Shown piece by piece: positions 49,520-59,466 of a DNA stretch of 64,000 nt. Each line of letters opens with the position of its first letter. Position 1 is the stretch's first letter. The position numbers were made by a program, and so were the translations under genes. The notes below the pieces were generated by a model that saw nothing but the letters and a program-made list of their open reading frames with translations, made no database searches and had not been told where the DNA came from. The stretch is from Sipunculus nudus (Eukaryota > Annelida > Sipuncula > Golfingiida > Sipunculidae): assembly GCA_026874595.1 (NCBI GenBank), contig CM049318.1, positions 42,450,456 through 42,514,455 of the forward strand, written 5' to 3'.

Positions 49520-50200
49520 GGTAATGTGGCGGGTTTAGAGAGGGCGCAGGAGGCGCGCGTCCCCTCTTTTTGTGACGGGTTTAGAGGAGGCGCAGGAGGC
49601 ACGTGTGCCCTCTTTTTGTAGCTGGTTAAGAGGGGGCGGAGGAGGCACGCGTGCCCCCTTTCTTGTGGTAGGTTAATAGGGGAAGTGCAGGAGGCGCGCG
49701 TCCCCTCTTTTTGTTGCGGGTTTAGAGAGGGTGCAGGAGGCCCGCGTCCCCTCTTTTTGGGACGGGTTTAGAGGAGGCGCAGGAGGCACGTGTGCCCTCT
49801 TTTTGTAGCGGGTTTAGAGGGGGCGGGGGAGGCACGCGTGCCCTTTTTTGTTGCGGGTTTAGAGAGGGCGCAAGAGGCGCGCATTTCTTCTTTTTTGGGA
49901 CGGTTTAGAGGAGGCCCGTTTGCCCTTTTTGTAGCGGGTATAGAGGGGCGGAGGAGGCACACGTGTCCTCTTTTTGTGGCGGGTTTAGAGAGGAAGTGCA
50001 GTAGGCACGCGTCCTCACTTTTTTGTGACGGGTGTAAAGGAGGCGCAGGAGGCACGCATGCCCTCTTTTTGTGGCGGGTTTAAAGAGGGCGCAGGAGGCG
50101 CGCGTACCTTCTTTTTGTGACGGGTTTCGAAGAGGCGAAGGAGGCGCGCGTCCCCCTTCCTGTGACGGGTTTAGAGGAGGCGCAGGAGGCACGAATCCAC
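49520..50200 (+). repeat. GC-rich 46-48-bp minisatellite, about 14 units
   Basis: The unit is GGGTTTAGAGGAGGCGCAGG followed by AGGCACGCGTGCCCTCTTTT and TGTGAC. Units vary in length by a few bases. It is rich in CG dinucleotides (CACGCGTG, GGCGCGCG), unlike the neighbouring sequence. Frames on both strands are repeat-derived. Confidence 0.92.
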
Positions 50201-50576
50201 TCTTTTCGACCTTAAAATCTGGGAATTAGAATATTATACGCTTAATACCCTAAAAGAAGCGCCAGATTATGCGTCCCGAACCACTGTTTCCCTGTTCCCC
50301 TTGCGTGGCAGTCATGCATAAAGTCTTTTAGTACTGCGAGTGTTGACACACTTGTTTACCGGTCACAGGGTGTGGAGCCCCATTTTTCTAAGATTCTGAA
50401 TCCGCCCCTGGTCGTAGCGGAAGTCTGCGTAGCCTCATGTCAGTGCACAGTTGTCGTTTCACTCCGCGACTTTAAAGGTGCCCAATCGCCTACCTTTTAA
50501 ATAAGAATTTATGTGATTTATGGCTTTCATTGTGTTTATATTAATAATCTAAGGGTAATTTTTGTTGCACAAAGTT

Positions 50577-50620
50577 CTAATAAGGCCTTTGTGAAGGATG
50601 TGTAAACTTGTTCATCAACA
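50577..50620 (-). repeat. Orphan unit related to the 19-22 kb 39-bp array
   Basis: AAGGCCTTTGTGAAGGATGT then GTAAACTTGTTCATC aligns with one unit of the large array. On minus it reads NKFTHPSQRPY, against NKLIHPSERLY. A single diverged monomer about 28 kb from the array. Confidence 0.6.
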
Positions 50621-51819
50621 ACATGTTTGTAAACACAGCAATGTTGACAAACGGGAAAAACATGTAACCTAAGGTGGTAGGTTGAATATATGCGGAGGTA
50701 GAAAGGTTACTTGTTGCAAAACACCATTTGCATAGTTCTGGCTTACCTGACTTGCTCCAAGATGCCCATGTTGATTTTGTTTTGTTTATTTTTGGCGGGC
50801 CGCAACATATTATAAACACGTTGATATAAACAAAAACAACAACCTGCGTTGGGTGATATCCACGTTTTCTGGCCTATTTTTTATGAAAGCTCCAAGGGAT
50901 TATCTTTAGTTTATAAAGGTCAGATAGGTGATTGGGCCCCTTTAATTGCCAAACAGGACTCTCCTCATTTTTGCACAATTCATCGACGATTTTCAATTTT
51001 GAAAATTACTGGCGGTCAACATAATGACGGCATATATTACACGTGGTGTTTTTTTAAATAATGATGTCTACGAGAACATCACAAATTTGCTTTGAGTTAC
51101 AAAGTTGTTGAGAAATAATTTTAATTACAATTTAGGTTGACGAAAGGCTCACATCCCGCCTCTAAGGTATAAAAACCAGGCCTAAAGTGCCGGTAGATAC
51201 CCGTGTATGTTCACAGCTGCATCGTTTGTATTCATTATTGCTTCGTTTGGCAAACTGGCGAAGGCCCGAACATCATTAAACATAATTAATATAACATAAC
51301 AGGCGATGCTAATAATAAAGTAGGAGTCTGACCGCCATATTGTCGTGAGGATCGGAACATTTTTCTGATTGGGCTAACTACAAAGGGGAAACTTCTGTAT
51401 GACAACATCGTTTGTAAAAGGACAGTATTCATTTTCTGAAAGTAAATTGAAACGAAAGTGAGTGTGATGGATGGAACACCGGAGGAGAACAGGAGTGGGG
51501 AGTGTCAACTAGTGGCTCATTAATAACGGTCTTTTCCTGATTAATTAGACATTCTATGACGATATTAATTATCCATTGTTACTTATTTTTTCCAGCTAGA
51601 ACCCTATCTGAAACACGCAATGTTAAAATGGTTCCATGGATGGTTCCTTGGTTTCAACGGTATAATTCTATAATCAGCACACTGGTAGTTTTATCTAGTG
51701 AACTTGGTTCTATCAGATTCACACGGAGATTCACTCTGTTATCTTGAATTTCACATATAGGATACAGATTTTCTAATCGGAGTTTATATAAACAATGTTG
51801 GTTTAATTTTATGTCCAAT

Positions 51820-51820
<1 letters not shown>

Positions 51821-51864
<44 letters not shown>
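51821..51864. repeat. (CT)n microsatellite
   Basis: About 44 bp of CT dinucleotides. Confidence 0.95.
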
Positions 51865-51868
<4 letters not shown>

Positions 51869-52054
51869 TTGTATCGAAGTTACAAAAACTACGCTCCGAT
51901 CTACACAATGGATCAGAAACAGTTTTATTATTGTTGCTTTTGTACAGAGAGAGAAATATATTCCAAGTGTATTTACAGTACTTCCATTCGCATGTAATCC
52001 AACCTGCATATTACTTTCAGTTGTAATTAAACGAATCTATTTAAGTATCAGTAC

Positions 52055-52669
52055 TTACAGTTGTTGACCATCCATTGTATTTAAATATCAGTATTTCCAG
52101 TTGTAGATCTTCCATTATATTTAAATATCAGTACCTCCAGCTGTAGACCATCCATTGTATTTTAGATTAAATGCGTCAAGCTGTAGACCATCCATTGTAT
52201 TTTTATATCAGTACTACCAGCTGTAGGCCATCCATTGTATTCAAAATTAAGTGCTTTCAGCTGTAGACCATCCATTGTATTTAAATATCATTGCGTCCAG
52301 CTGTAGACCATCCATTGTATTTAAATACCAGTACTTCCAGCTGTAGACCATCCGTTGTATTTTTATATCAGAACTTCCAGCTGTAGACCAAGCATTGTAT
52401 TTAAAATTAAGTGCGTCCAGCTGTAGACCATCCATTGTATTTAAATATCATTGCGTCTAGCTGTAGACCATCCATTGTATTTAAATATCAGTACCTCCAG
52501 CTGTAGACCATTCATTGTATTTAAATTAAGTACGTCAAGCTGTAGACCATCCATTTTATTTAAATCAAGTGCGTCAAGCTGTAGACCATCCATTGTATTT
52601 AAATTAAGTGCGTCAAGCTGTAGACCATCCATTGTATTTAAATATCAGTACTTCCACCTGTAGACCATC
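52055..52669 (+). repeat. 40-bp satellite array, left part
   Basis: The unit is approximately CCAGCTGTAGACCATCCATT followed by GTATTTAAATATCAGTACTT; about 15 units, some 37-39 bp (AATTAAGTGCGTCAAGCTG variants). The array stops at ACCATC where a TIR element begins, and continues in the same orientation and phase at 56486. Confidence 0.94.
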
Positions 52670-53164
52670 TGTTACGGCCCATAATGTAATAACCGGCCCA
52701 TAATGTAATAACGGCCCATATTGTAATAAAAACGACCCATAATGTAATAATCATACCCTGCCCATATTGTAATAAAACTGACCCATACTGTAATAAAAAA
52801 CGGCCCATATTGTTATAAATACGACTCATATTGTTATAATCATACCCTACCCATATTGTAATAAAAAAGGGAAGTGGGAAAAACGGCCCATATTGTAATT
52901 ATAATATGTTTAAGCTCAAGAATGAATCCCAAATCTAACAGGAGATATGTCGTTTGAGAATACCTTCTGAAATGACAGCCTTTTTAGTTCCTCATTGGTA
53001 TATGGGATGCAGTCATAATGGAAATCCAGTCAACATTTATGCTGTCTACGTATATTTAATCATAATCTTTTAAACTGCATTTTTTTTTACAATTTTGGCA
53101 TTTTTGCCCATTTAAGCCCCCACCATGCTGATTCAGTAAAGGTCGTTTTTTACAACAAAATAGA

Positions 53165-53276
53165 CAATTTCTACTACAATATTGACCATTGTTACAATAT
53201 GGGTCGTTATTACAATATGAGTCGTAATATGATACGAGTCATAATATGATAACCGTCCCAAATTGTAAAAATGGTC
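53165..53276 (-). repeat. Internal copies of the TIR module
   Basis: TTACAATATGGGTCGTTATT and following bases repeat the terminal CCCATATTGTAATAA motif in inverted orientation inside the element. Confidence 0.6.
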
Positions 53277-53277
53277 A

Positions 53278-53287
53278 ATATATATAT

Positions 53288-53345
<58 letters not shown>
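53278..53345. repeat. (AT)n microsatellite
   Basis: About 65 bp of TA/AT dinucleotides with two short interruptions. Confidence 0.93.
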
Positions 53346-53347
<2 letters not shown>

Positions 53348-54177
53348 TATACTAACCAAAGAAAACCCCTAGCAACAGGCGAATGGGATTGGGTGAGGCA
53401 TATTGTTTAGATTCATTTTGTAAATGGCGACATTTTTTATTCATTTAAGGCAACGGCATTTACATAATGCTATGAATAGTAATTAGCAAAAATAGTAAAT
53501 AGCAATATACCATATGACTGACAAAGTAACTAGGGATCAAACTTTACTCCTTCCCTTTTCCCACGCATTTACTATTACCGATCATTTGCGGGTAAAGGGG
53601 GGGGGGGGGGGGGTAGGTGTTTGACCGTGAGGGGTGGAGGTGGGGCAGGGGTAGCGGGTTAGGGTGGAGAAGGCTGAGGGAGGCTTCCCTGCGATCGCTC
53701 GTCGATTGCAAACATCTGGTTTTTCATGGATTGTACAAACAGTTGAAATAATTACTGGGAGGCTCTCTCCATGGCTCAGATGGTGTCGTTCGGTAGTCTT
53801 TATAGGTCTTTATAGTTGTTCGTCGATTCTTTAGGTAGACACCTTGTTCGATTAAAAAAAAAATGTTTTTTATACTACTGAGTTAAACCTCTGAAGGATG
53901 GTTCCGGTATAAGGTATATATATTTTTTGTGGATGTAATCGCTTTTTGTGGATATATCTATCTCGGTTTGGAGCACACGCTAAGTGTAATTATATAATAT
54001 CCTGGTGTCAGGTAACTACCGCACCTGCGGGTCCTGGATGTGTAATCGTCCCCATTACTGAGTCATAACATTGAGGAACTGGCCAAATTTTGCATTCGTT
54101 TGTGGTACAAACGTGATACATGGCTGTAGGGCACAGCCTTCTTATTATGCAGAGCGCTCACCCTGGATGGGGGCCGA
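53346..54177. other. No gene seen, interior of the TIR element
   Basis: Includes a 17-base G run at 53597-53613 and GT-rich sequence. No transposase-like frame is found on either strand. Confidence 0.5.
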
Positions 54178-54957
54178 CCATGACAAATTTTGTAATGGAG
54201 ATGAAAAAAAAATCAGATTCTGTAACACTAGGCAGCGTGTAATGTCTAGGGGAATGAATAAAGAAGTCAGTGTTTTTTTGTTAACAAATAACCACAATTT
54301 ATTCTTAAAACAACCCAAACATTACAATACACTAAATCAATAAATTATACAGTAAAACAGCGGTATAACAACAAATCAATACAATCACACAGTAAAATAC
54401 ACAAAGTGCACAGTACCTGGATACCACCACCATCACAACGATAAGTTCTTTAAATGTATACTCTCGAGGAACGACAGTCCAGTGTAAAGCTCTTGTAACA
54501 ATCCAGAAAGTAAACTGAAGTCCAAATGCATAAAATCCAGGAGAAAGGCTGAAGAAAATCTATAATTGCCGCACTCGTCGGATAAGGTCCCAGAAACTGA
54601 CACACGCTTCTGCGTCCGCTGGAAATCTTCTCTGCTCTGCTGTTCTCCCTCGGCTCTAAAACACAGCCCCTTTACATACTCTTCACCCCAAGCCGAGAAT
54701 TTTCCACTTCTCGAACAGTCTTAAAGATCTTACACAACACAGTAACCGCGCGTTACAGAAATCATCTAGAAGAACACCGCTGTGTGTCTCTACATACCAG
54801 GGTCCACACGTGACTCACGACAAGGCGAGAAAGCCCAAGGCTAGCATGACAACGAGAGTTCAACCAGTACAAATTAAACTGCGAATGTAACAAACGGCCC
54901 GGCGAGGGTGTCACAACACGAGTTACGCCCGTGTCACACTAAAAGATTACTGTAACA
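54178..54957 (-). mobile_element. Solo LTR, minus strand, truncated 3' end
   Basis: On the minus strand this begins TGTTACAG at 54957 and follows the LTR at 5194-5971 for almost its whole length. Shared blocks are GTGTGACACGGGCGTA, ATTCTCGGCTTGGGGTG, a TATA-like GTATGTAAAGGGG, AATAAA, and ACTTCTTTATTCATTCCCCT. Similarity ends at about 54178, some 45 bases before the expected GTAACA, so the 3' tip is lost. It lies inside the 3.8-kb TIR element. Confidence 0.8.
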
Positions 54958-55084
54958 ATATGGAGCATCGTGTTATTACTCGGAGTTTCACGCCGTTGCC
55001 GGTGTCGGCATCCGGGCGATCTTTTAACCTGCTCTACCTTAGCTGTATCGAGCTCTATACTGCAAGCACTGGACCTACTTAGGA

Positions 55085-55085
<1 letters not shown>

Positions 55086-55180
<95 letters not shown>
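55086..55180. repeat. (AT)n(GT)n microsatellite
   Basis: About 48 bp of TA followed by about 45 bp of GT dinucleotides. Confidence 0.95.
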
Positions 55181-55183
<3 letters not shown>

Positions 55184-55299
55184 TTCACAATTTTCGTGAT
55201 TGATTTTCATTTTTCATATTTCTTTTTATTAATTAGCAATTAGATTTTATTTTTTTAACTGCAGTTTATTACTTTCAAATTCATTAGTTGAGGATGAGG

Positions 55300-55560
55300 A
55301 TATTTATGAACAGCTGCAGAACTACTGCAGAGTACCAGGCCTTGGTTGGGGTCGACCGTGAACACTCTCATGGCTCCTCTGGTGATACCGGTACTCGAAC
55401 CCGCGATATATGCACTAGGAGTCATGTGTGCTGTCGAGACCATGGACCCCCGGTAAAATGCAAAGTTTACCAAGATAATATTTTGCAAGTTATTAACGTA
55501 AATGCGCCTATACGCCTTTAATTTTAACATGTTGGACCGATTGAAATTTTGTATTCTAAT
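55300..55560 (-). mobile_element. SINE-like element, relative of family C
   Basis: On the minus strand, GGGTTCGAGTACC (plus 55390-55402) resembles a Pol III B box. It is followed by GGAGCCATGAGAGTGTTCAC and GGTCGACCCC, which also occur in decayed form at 2.3 kb. The GGTAAAATGCAAAG block is shared with both family C copies. The A box is not clear, so tRNA origin is probable but not shown. Confidence 0.5.
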
Positions 55561-56274
55561 TTTGAAGAAATATAAATATTAAATATTGAACCTCTCTACA
55601 GTTTGACTACATAACGCAAAGACATAAGGGAACAGTTTTTCAGGAACAGTAAATCCTCATTGTTTGTGAAAATTGCCTCCAAATGTCCTCTTTACATTGC
55701 ATATTAAAAAAATATCCAAATAATGGAGGGAGGGGTATGGGAGTGGGATGCCCCCTCCCGTACCCTCCCCTTGAACCTGTTACTAACCTTAATGAAACCA
55801 TGGTTCACAATTGAATAAACAAAATCATATTATCATACACTAAAAGATAACGTATTAGAACAATAATAAAAATAATTATAATTATAATATATTTATATAT
55901 ACATATATACATATACACGTATATATAACGGTTTTCATAGTACCCATATATGCATCTTAGCGCCCCCCCCCCCCCTTTTCGAATTTCTGGATCCGCTACT
56001 AATTATGGCCCCCTACCCTCCCTCAATCCTGGCTTTATATATATATAAATTAACTTTTTCAAATACTTTATCACCCTATAACACTGATTCAACAAAAGGA
56101 TAACCATGAATCATGGCCGTATTTCGCTCATATTAGCTTGGTCACCGTTTTAAACAGATAGGCATTATGTCATCCAGTGGTTTTTCATACTTGTATGTTC
56201 ACTTACACATTCGTGTCATGAGAAGTCAATATATGAATTGTCTAAGTTAATTTGCATGGAATTTGAATTATAAA
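55561..56274. other. No gene seen, interior of the TIR element
   Basis: AT-rich sequence with GGGAGGGG/CCCCTCCC inverted blocks near 55725-55770 and a 13-base C run at 55963-55975. GGATCCGCTACT near 55990 resembles the end of a widespread GGATCCGC-type repeat. No frame is supported. Confidence 0.45.
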
Positions 56275-56485
56275 ATTATTGGCCTTCTTACCCACCTGCG
56301 ATTTTATTACAATATAGGCCGTTTTACCCACTTGCGATTTTATTACAATATGGGCAAGGTGTGGTTATTACAATATTGGCCGATTTTTATTACATTATGG
56401 GCCATTATTACATTATGGGTCGTTTTTATTACAATATGGGCCGTTATAACATTATGGGTCGGTTATTACATTACGGGTCGTAACA

Positions 56486-57130
56486 CCATCCATTGTATTT
56501 AAATTAAGTGCGTCAAGCTGTAGACCATCCATTGTATTTAAATCAAGTGCGTCAAGCTGTAGACCATCCATTGTATTTAAATATCAGTACCTCCAGCTGT
56601 AGACCATCCATTCTACTTAAATATCAGTACCTCCAGCTGTAGACCATCCATTGTATTTAAATATCAGTACCTCCAGCTGTAGACCATCCATTGTATTTAA
56701 ATATCAGTACTTCCAGCTGTAGACCATCCATTCTACTAAAATATCAGTACCTCCAGCTGTTGACCATCCATTGTATTTAAATATCAGTATCTCCAGCTGT
56801 AGACCATCCTTTGTATTTAAATATCAGTACTTCCAGCTGTAGACCATCCATTTTATTTGAATATCAGCACTTCCAGCTGTAGACCATCCATTGTATTTTA
56901 ATATCAGTGCTTCTAGCTGTAAACCATCCATCTATTTAAAAATCAGTGCTTCCATCTGTAGACCATTCATTGTATTTAAATATAAGTGCATCTAGTTGTA
57001 TCCATTCCACTGTATTTTTATACCAGTGCTTCCGGCTGTTCACCATGTATTGTATTTTATATCAGTTCTTCAAGCTGTAGACCACCTATTGTTTTTAATA
57101 TCAGTGCTTCCAGCTGTAGAGCCTCTACTG
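56486..57130 (+). repeat. 40-bp satellite array, right part
   Basis: Continuation of the 52055-52669 array in the same orientation. The first units carry the AATTAAGTGCGTCAAGCTG and AATCAAGTGCGTCAAGCTG variants also found in the last units left of the insertion. Units decay toward the right edge. Confidence 0.94.
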
Positions 57131-58702
57131 TATTTTAATATCCTCTAGCATATACACTCCCCATATTACTCCCCAGTATCCAACAAACAAGGATCTGTCT
57201 GCGTGGAAGAACATTTTTTTAACTACTCATTGCTCGGGGTAGAGTCATATAATGTTTCCCTATATGTGAACATTGCCAGTATAGGCTGTATTAATAACTC
57301 CACTCGATTTTATTACAGACAACACTTGCAGCAGCAAAACACACAATAATAATCATTACCACTAATGGAAATTTCCGGGCGAGCTTTACTGGAGAACAAA
57401 CACATTCTACCTCCTCCGCTGGAGAGCCGGATCGCCGTATAACCAGACCATCCATGAAGCAATGGATAAGAAATAACCAGGGACAGAATTTCCGCCTTTT
57501 TCAGAGAGGGCCTGAAAATCTTGGCTTTGAATCTTGTCAGACAGCCGTACACGTGTTATTAGCGCCTGTTTAGAATAATTAGGGTACAGTTACGGACCTG
57601 TTCGCCTGGATGGCAGGCTGAAACAGGTCGTGGAATTAGGTGGCGTGAAAACGGAATAACATTTATGTCTAAAAAAGGAAGGAAAAAAAGGTCTTTGTCG
57701 TTAAATTTTCAGGTCGCCATGCATATATTATCCATATTGTTGCGGGTGTGTGTCCGGGGGGGGGGGGGGGGGGTTTGCGATCCTTCGACGATTTCTCTTT
57801 CTTTTTCTCCTTTCCTTTAGTGTTTAGACTTATACATATACTTGGTACTTTCAAATGAATACAGAGATTCCTGTCGATGTAAACAGAATACAGACACCTG
57901 TTTTTTTGTATTCAAAATACAGAGGCACCTGTTTACAGGACAATAATTGTCGACATAGAAGACAGAGAAACATAATTGTTTGTATAAGGGCGCCTGCAGG
58001 ATTTAAACTCAATCACTGATCTTCGCATTGTGCCGCTAGTCGAAAAATAAACTTGTGTGGTATATTTGGGGTTATTGTATCACTGTTTGGCCATGACAAA
58101 AAAAAAAATAAAACCCCTAATTATGTGAAAATTAGACCAGTCATCCCAAAATGACAGAACTGATAGACGCATGTACCGAAAATCAGGCTGGGGGGACATA
58201 ATGGACAGAGAATGACTTTTGGTAACAGGGGCTGCATGAATATAAAGTGTTGGCCATTTCGGGTTTGATATTGATCCTGAGACGTGACCTTTGGGCTGAT
58301 CGTGTAGGTGCGTCCTCCCTCCTCCGGACACGACTTACGGAGACCTAATTTGCAAGCATCTTACTAGGCAGATCTGCCTCCACTGGCTGTGTAGTTGTGA
58401 CTCTGGCTCCGGCAGTAGAGACCTATTATAGCTCATAATGGACCAGATCCCTTGTCTAGCCGACTGCAAAAGGACCAGTAACTGTTTAGTGATTAGCTAA
58501 TTCTCCACCACATGAATCACAATGGATCTGCTGAACGACCGGGCTGTACTGTCAGCTATAGGGCTGGGTATCGATCAGCCTTTTTGGTACAATACGTATT
58601 GCGATTCACTTAAAGGGATACCCGATACGTATTGACGAACGCTAATTTTTCATTGTGATTTTTTTTTTCAAAACTAAGTGTTCATATCTAATAAAAAGAC
58701 CA

Positions 58703-58704
<2 letters not shown>
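57131..58704. other. Long stretch without a recognisable gene
   Basis: Has an 18-base G run at 57756-57773. Minus frames at 57313-57552 and 58080-58331 show no domain. Confidence 0.5.

Positions 58705-58778
<74 letters not shown>
58705..58778. repeat. (AT)n microsatellite
   Basis: About 72 bp of TA dinucleotides with one AA interruption. Confidence 0.95.
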
Positions 58779-58780
<2 letters not shown>

Positions 58781-58884
58781 CAAATCATTTCAAGCTGGCA
58801 TATTCATATCTTACACAAAGTTAACCTTCAGGTCGGACGAGCCCCCATTTTGATACGAAGATAAATTGTTCAGAGGAACATATG

Positions 58885-58955
58885 GGGCCGATCCGGGATT
58901 CGAACCCATAACGGTGGCGCACAAGTCCGGCGTACCAACCGCTTCGCAGGCAAAG
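58885..58955 (-). mobile_element. tRNA-like SINE fragment or tRNA pseudogene
   Basis: On the minus strand a B box GGGTTCGAATCCC (plus 58895-58907) follows an A-box-like TGCGAAGCGGTTGG (plus 58935-58948) at about the spacing of an intronless tRNA. The anticodon stem does not pair and the T stem has only three good pairs, so it is not a functional tRNA gene. A tRNA-derived SINE head is the likeliest reading. Confidence 0.5.
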
Positions 58956-59059
58956 CAAGCTTCACTAGCGAGAAAGTTCGGTCCGCTTTTATTTCACCCC
59001 GTAACAAGACATGTTTGTTAATCTGTGCATGTGTGGCAAATAGACCAGTAAAGTCAGCC

Positions 59060-59466
59060 TTCCATCACCGATTTTTTTTGCCGGCCCATTCTTTATGACC
59101 GACCGGAAAAAACACAAGTCACGCCGGTCGGTGAGTGCCCGCATGTCTACCTATTTTTCCTGCAGATCACCAGATTTCTCCGGTCATTTTGGTCACTTCT
59201 TATTTCCTCTCCAGGATTGATATTCTCGTCAGAAAAAGATAAAAAGAAGGAAATTTAGGTTGTAAATCAGCCATTTTTTTTCGGTTCCGTCATCACATCT
59301 ACTGAAAAGAAATCGACCGGAAAATCCTTGACATTGTCACGAATTTTCTGCAGCCTATATTTCCTGCCGGCATTTTAAAAAACCCGGCCTGCAGCACCCT
59401 GACATTTACCGATCATACAGATTGTCCGGCCATCGAAAACTCGGCCGGAAAAATCGGTTGATGGGG
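59060..59466. mobile_element. MITE-like element of about 405 bp
   Basis: The left end CCATCACCGATTTTTTTTGC CGGCCC and the right end, read in reverse as CCATCAACCGATTTTTCCGG CCG, are imperfect inverted repeats. The interior has many CCGG/GGTCGG motifs and T or A runs but no frame. No target duplication is identified. Confidence 0.6.

Larger units (their letters stand above)
50201..52054. other. Mostly unrecognised sequence
   Basis: Contains GAATCCGCCCCTG near 50398, resembling the end of the element at 62837-63035, one orphan 39-bp-type unit (50577-50620) and a CT microsatellite. No gene is supported. Confidence 0.5.
52670..56485. mobile_element. 3.8-kb TIR element inserted in the satellite, Ginger-like termini
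   Basis: The left end TGTTACGGCCCATAATG and the right end CATTACGGGTCGTAACA are inverted copies. The inverted repeats extend about 82 bp (52670-52751 and 56404-56485) with about four mismatches, and weaker similarity continues to about 52900 and 56275. They are built from repeated CCCATAATGTAATAA modules. CCATC flanks both sides (52665-52669 and 56486-56490), fitting a 5-bp target duplication in the pre-existing array. TGTNR...YNACA ends with a 4-5-bp duplication are described for Ginger transposons, whose integrases relate to Ty3/Gypsy; assignment here is inference. No transposase frame is seen, so it is non-autonomous. The interior includes a solo LTR, a SINE-like piece and microsatellites. 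Confidence 0.82.

Noticed and set aside
49366-50192. GC-rich frames resembling proline/arginine-rich proteins
   Set aside because: They derive from the 46-48-bp array and exist on both strands.
58885-58955. Functional tRNA gene
   Set aside because: A and B boxes are present but the anticodon and acceptor stems do not pair, so it is listed as SINE-like.
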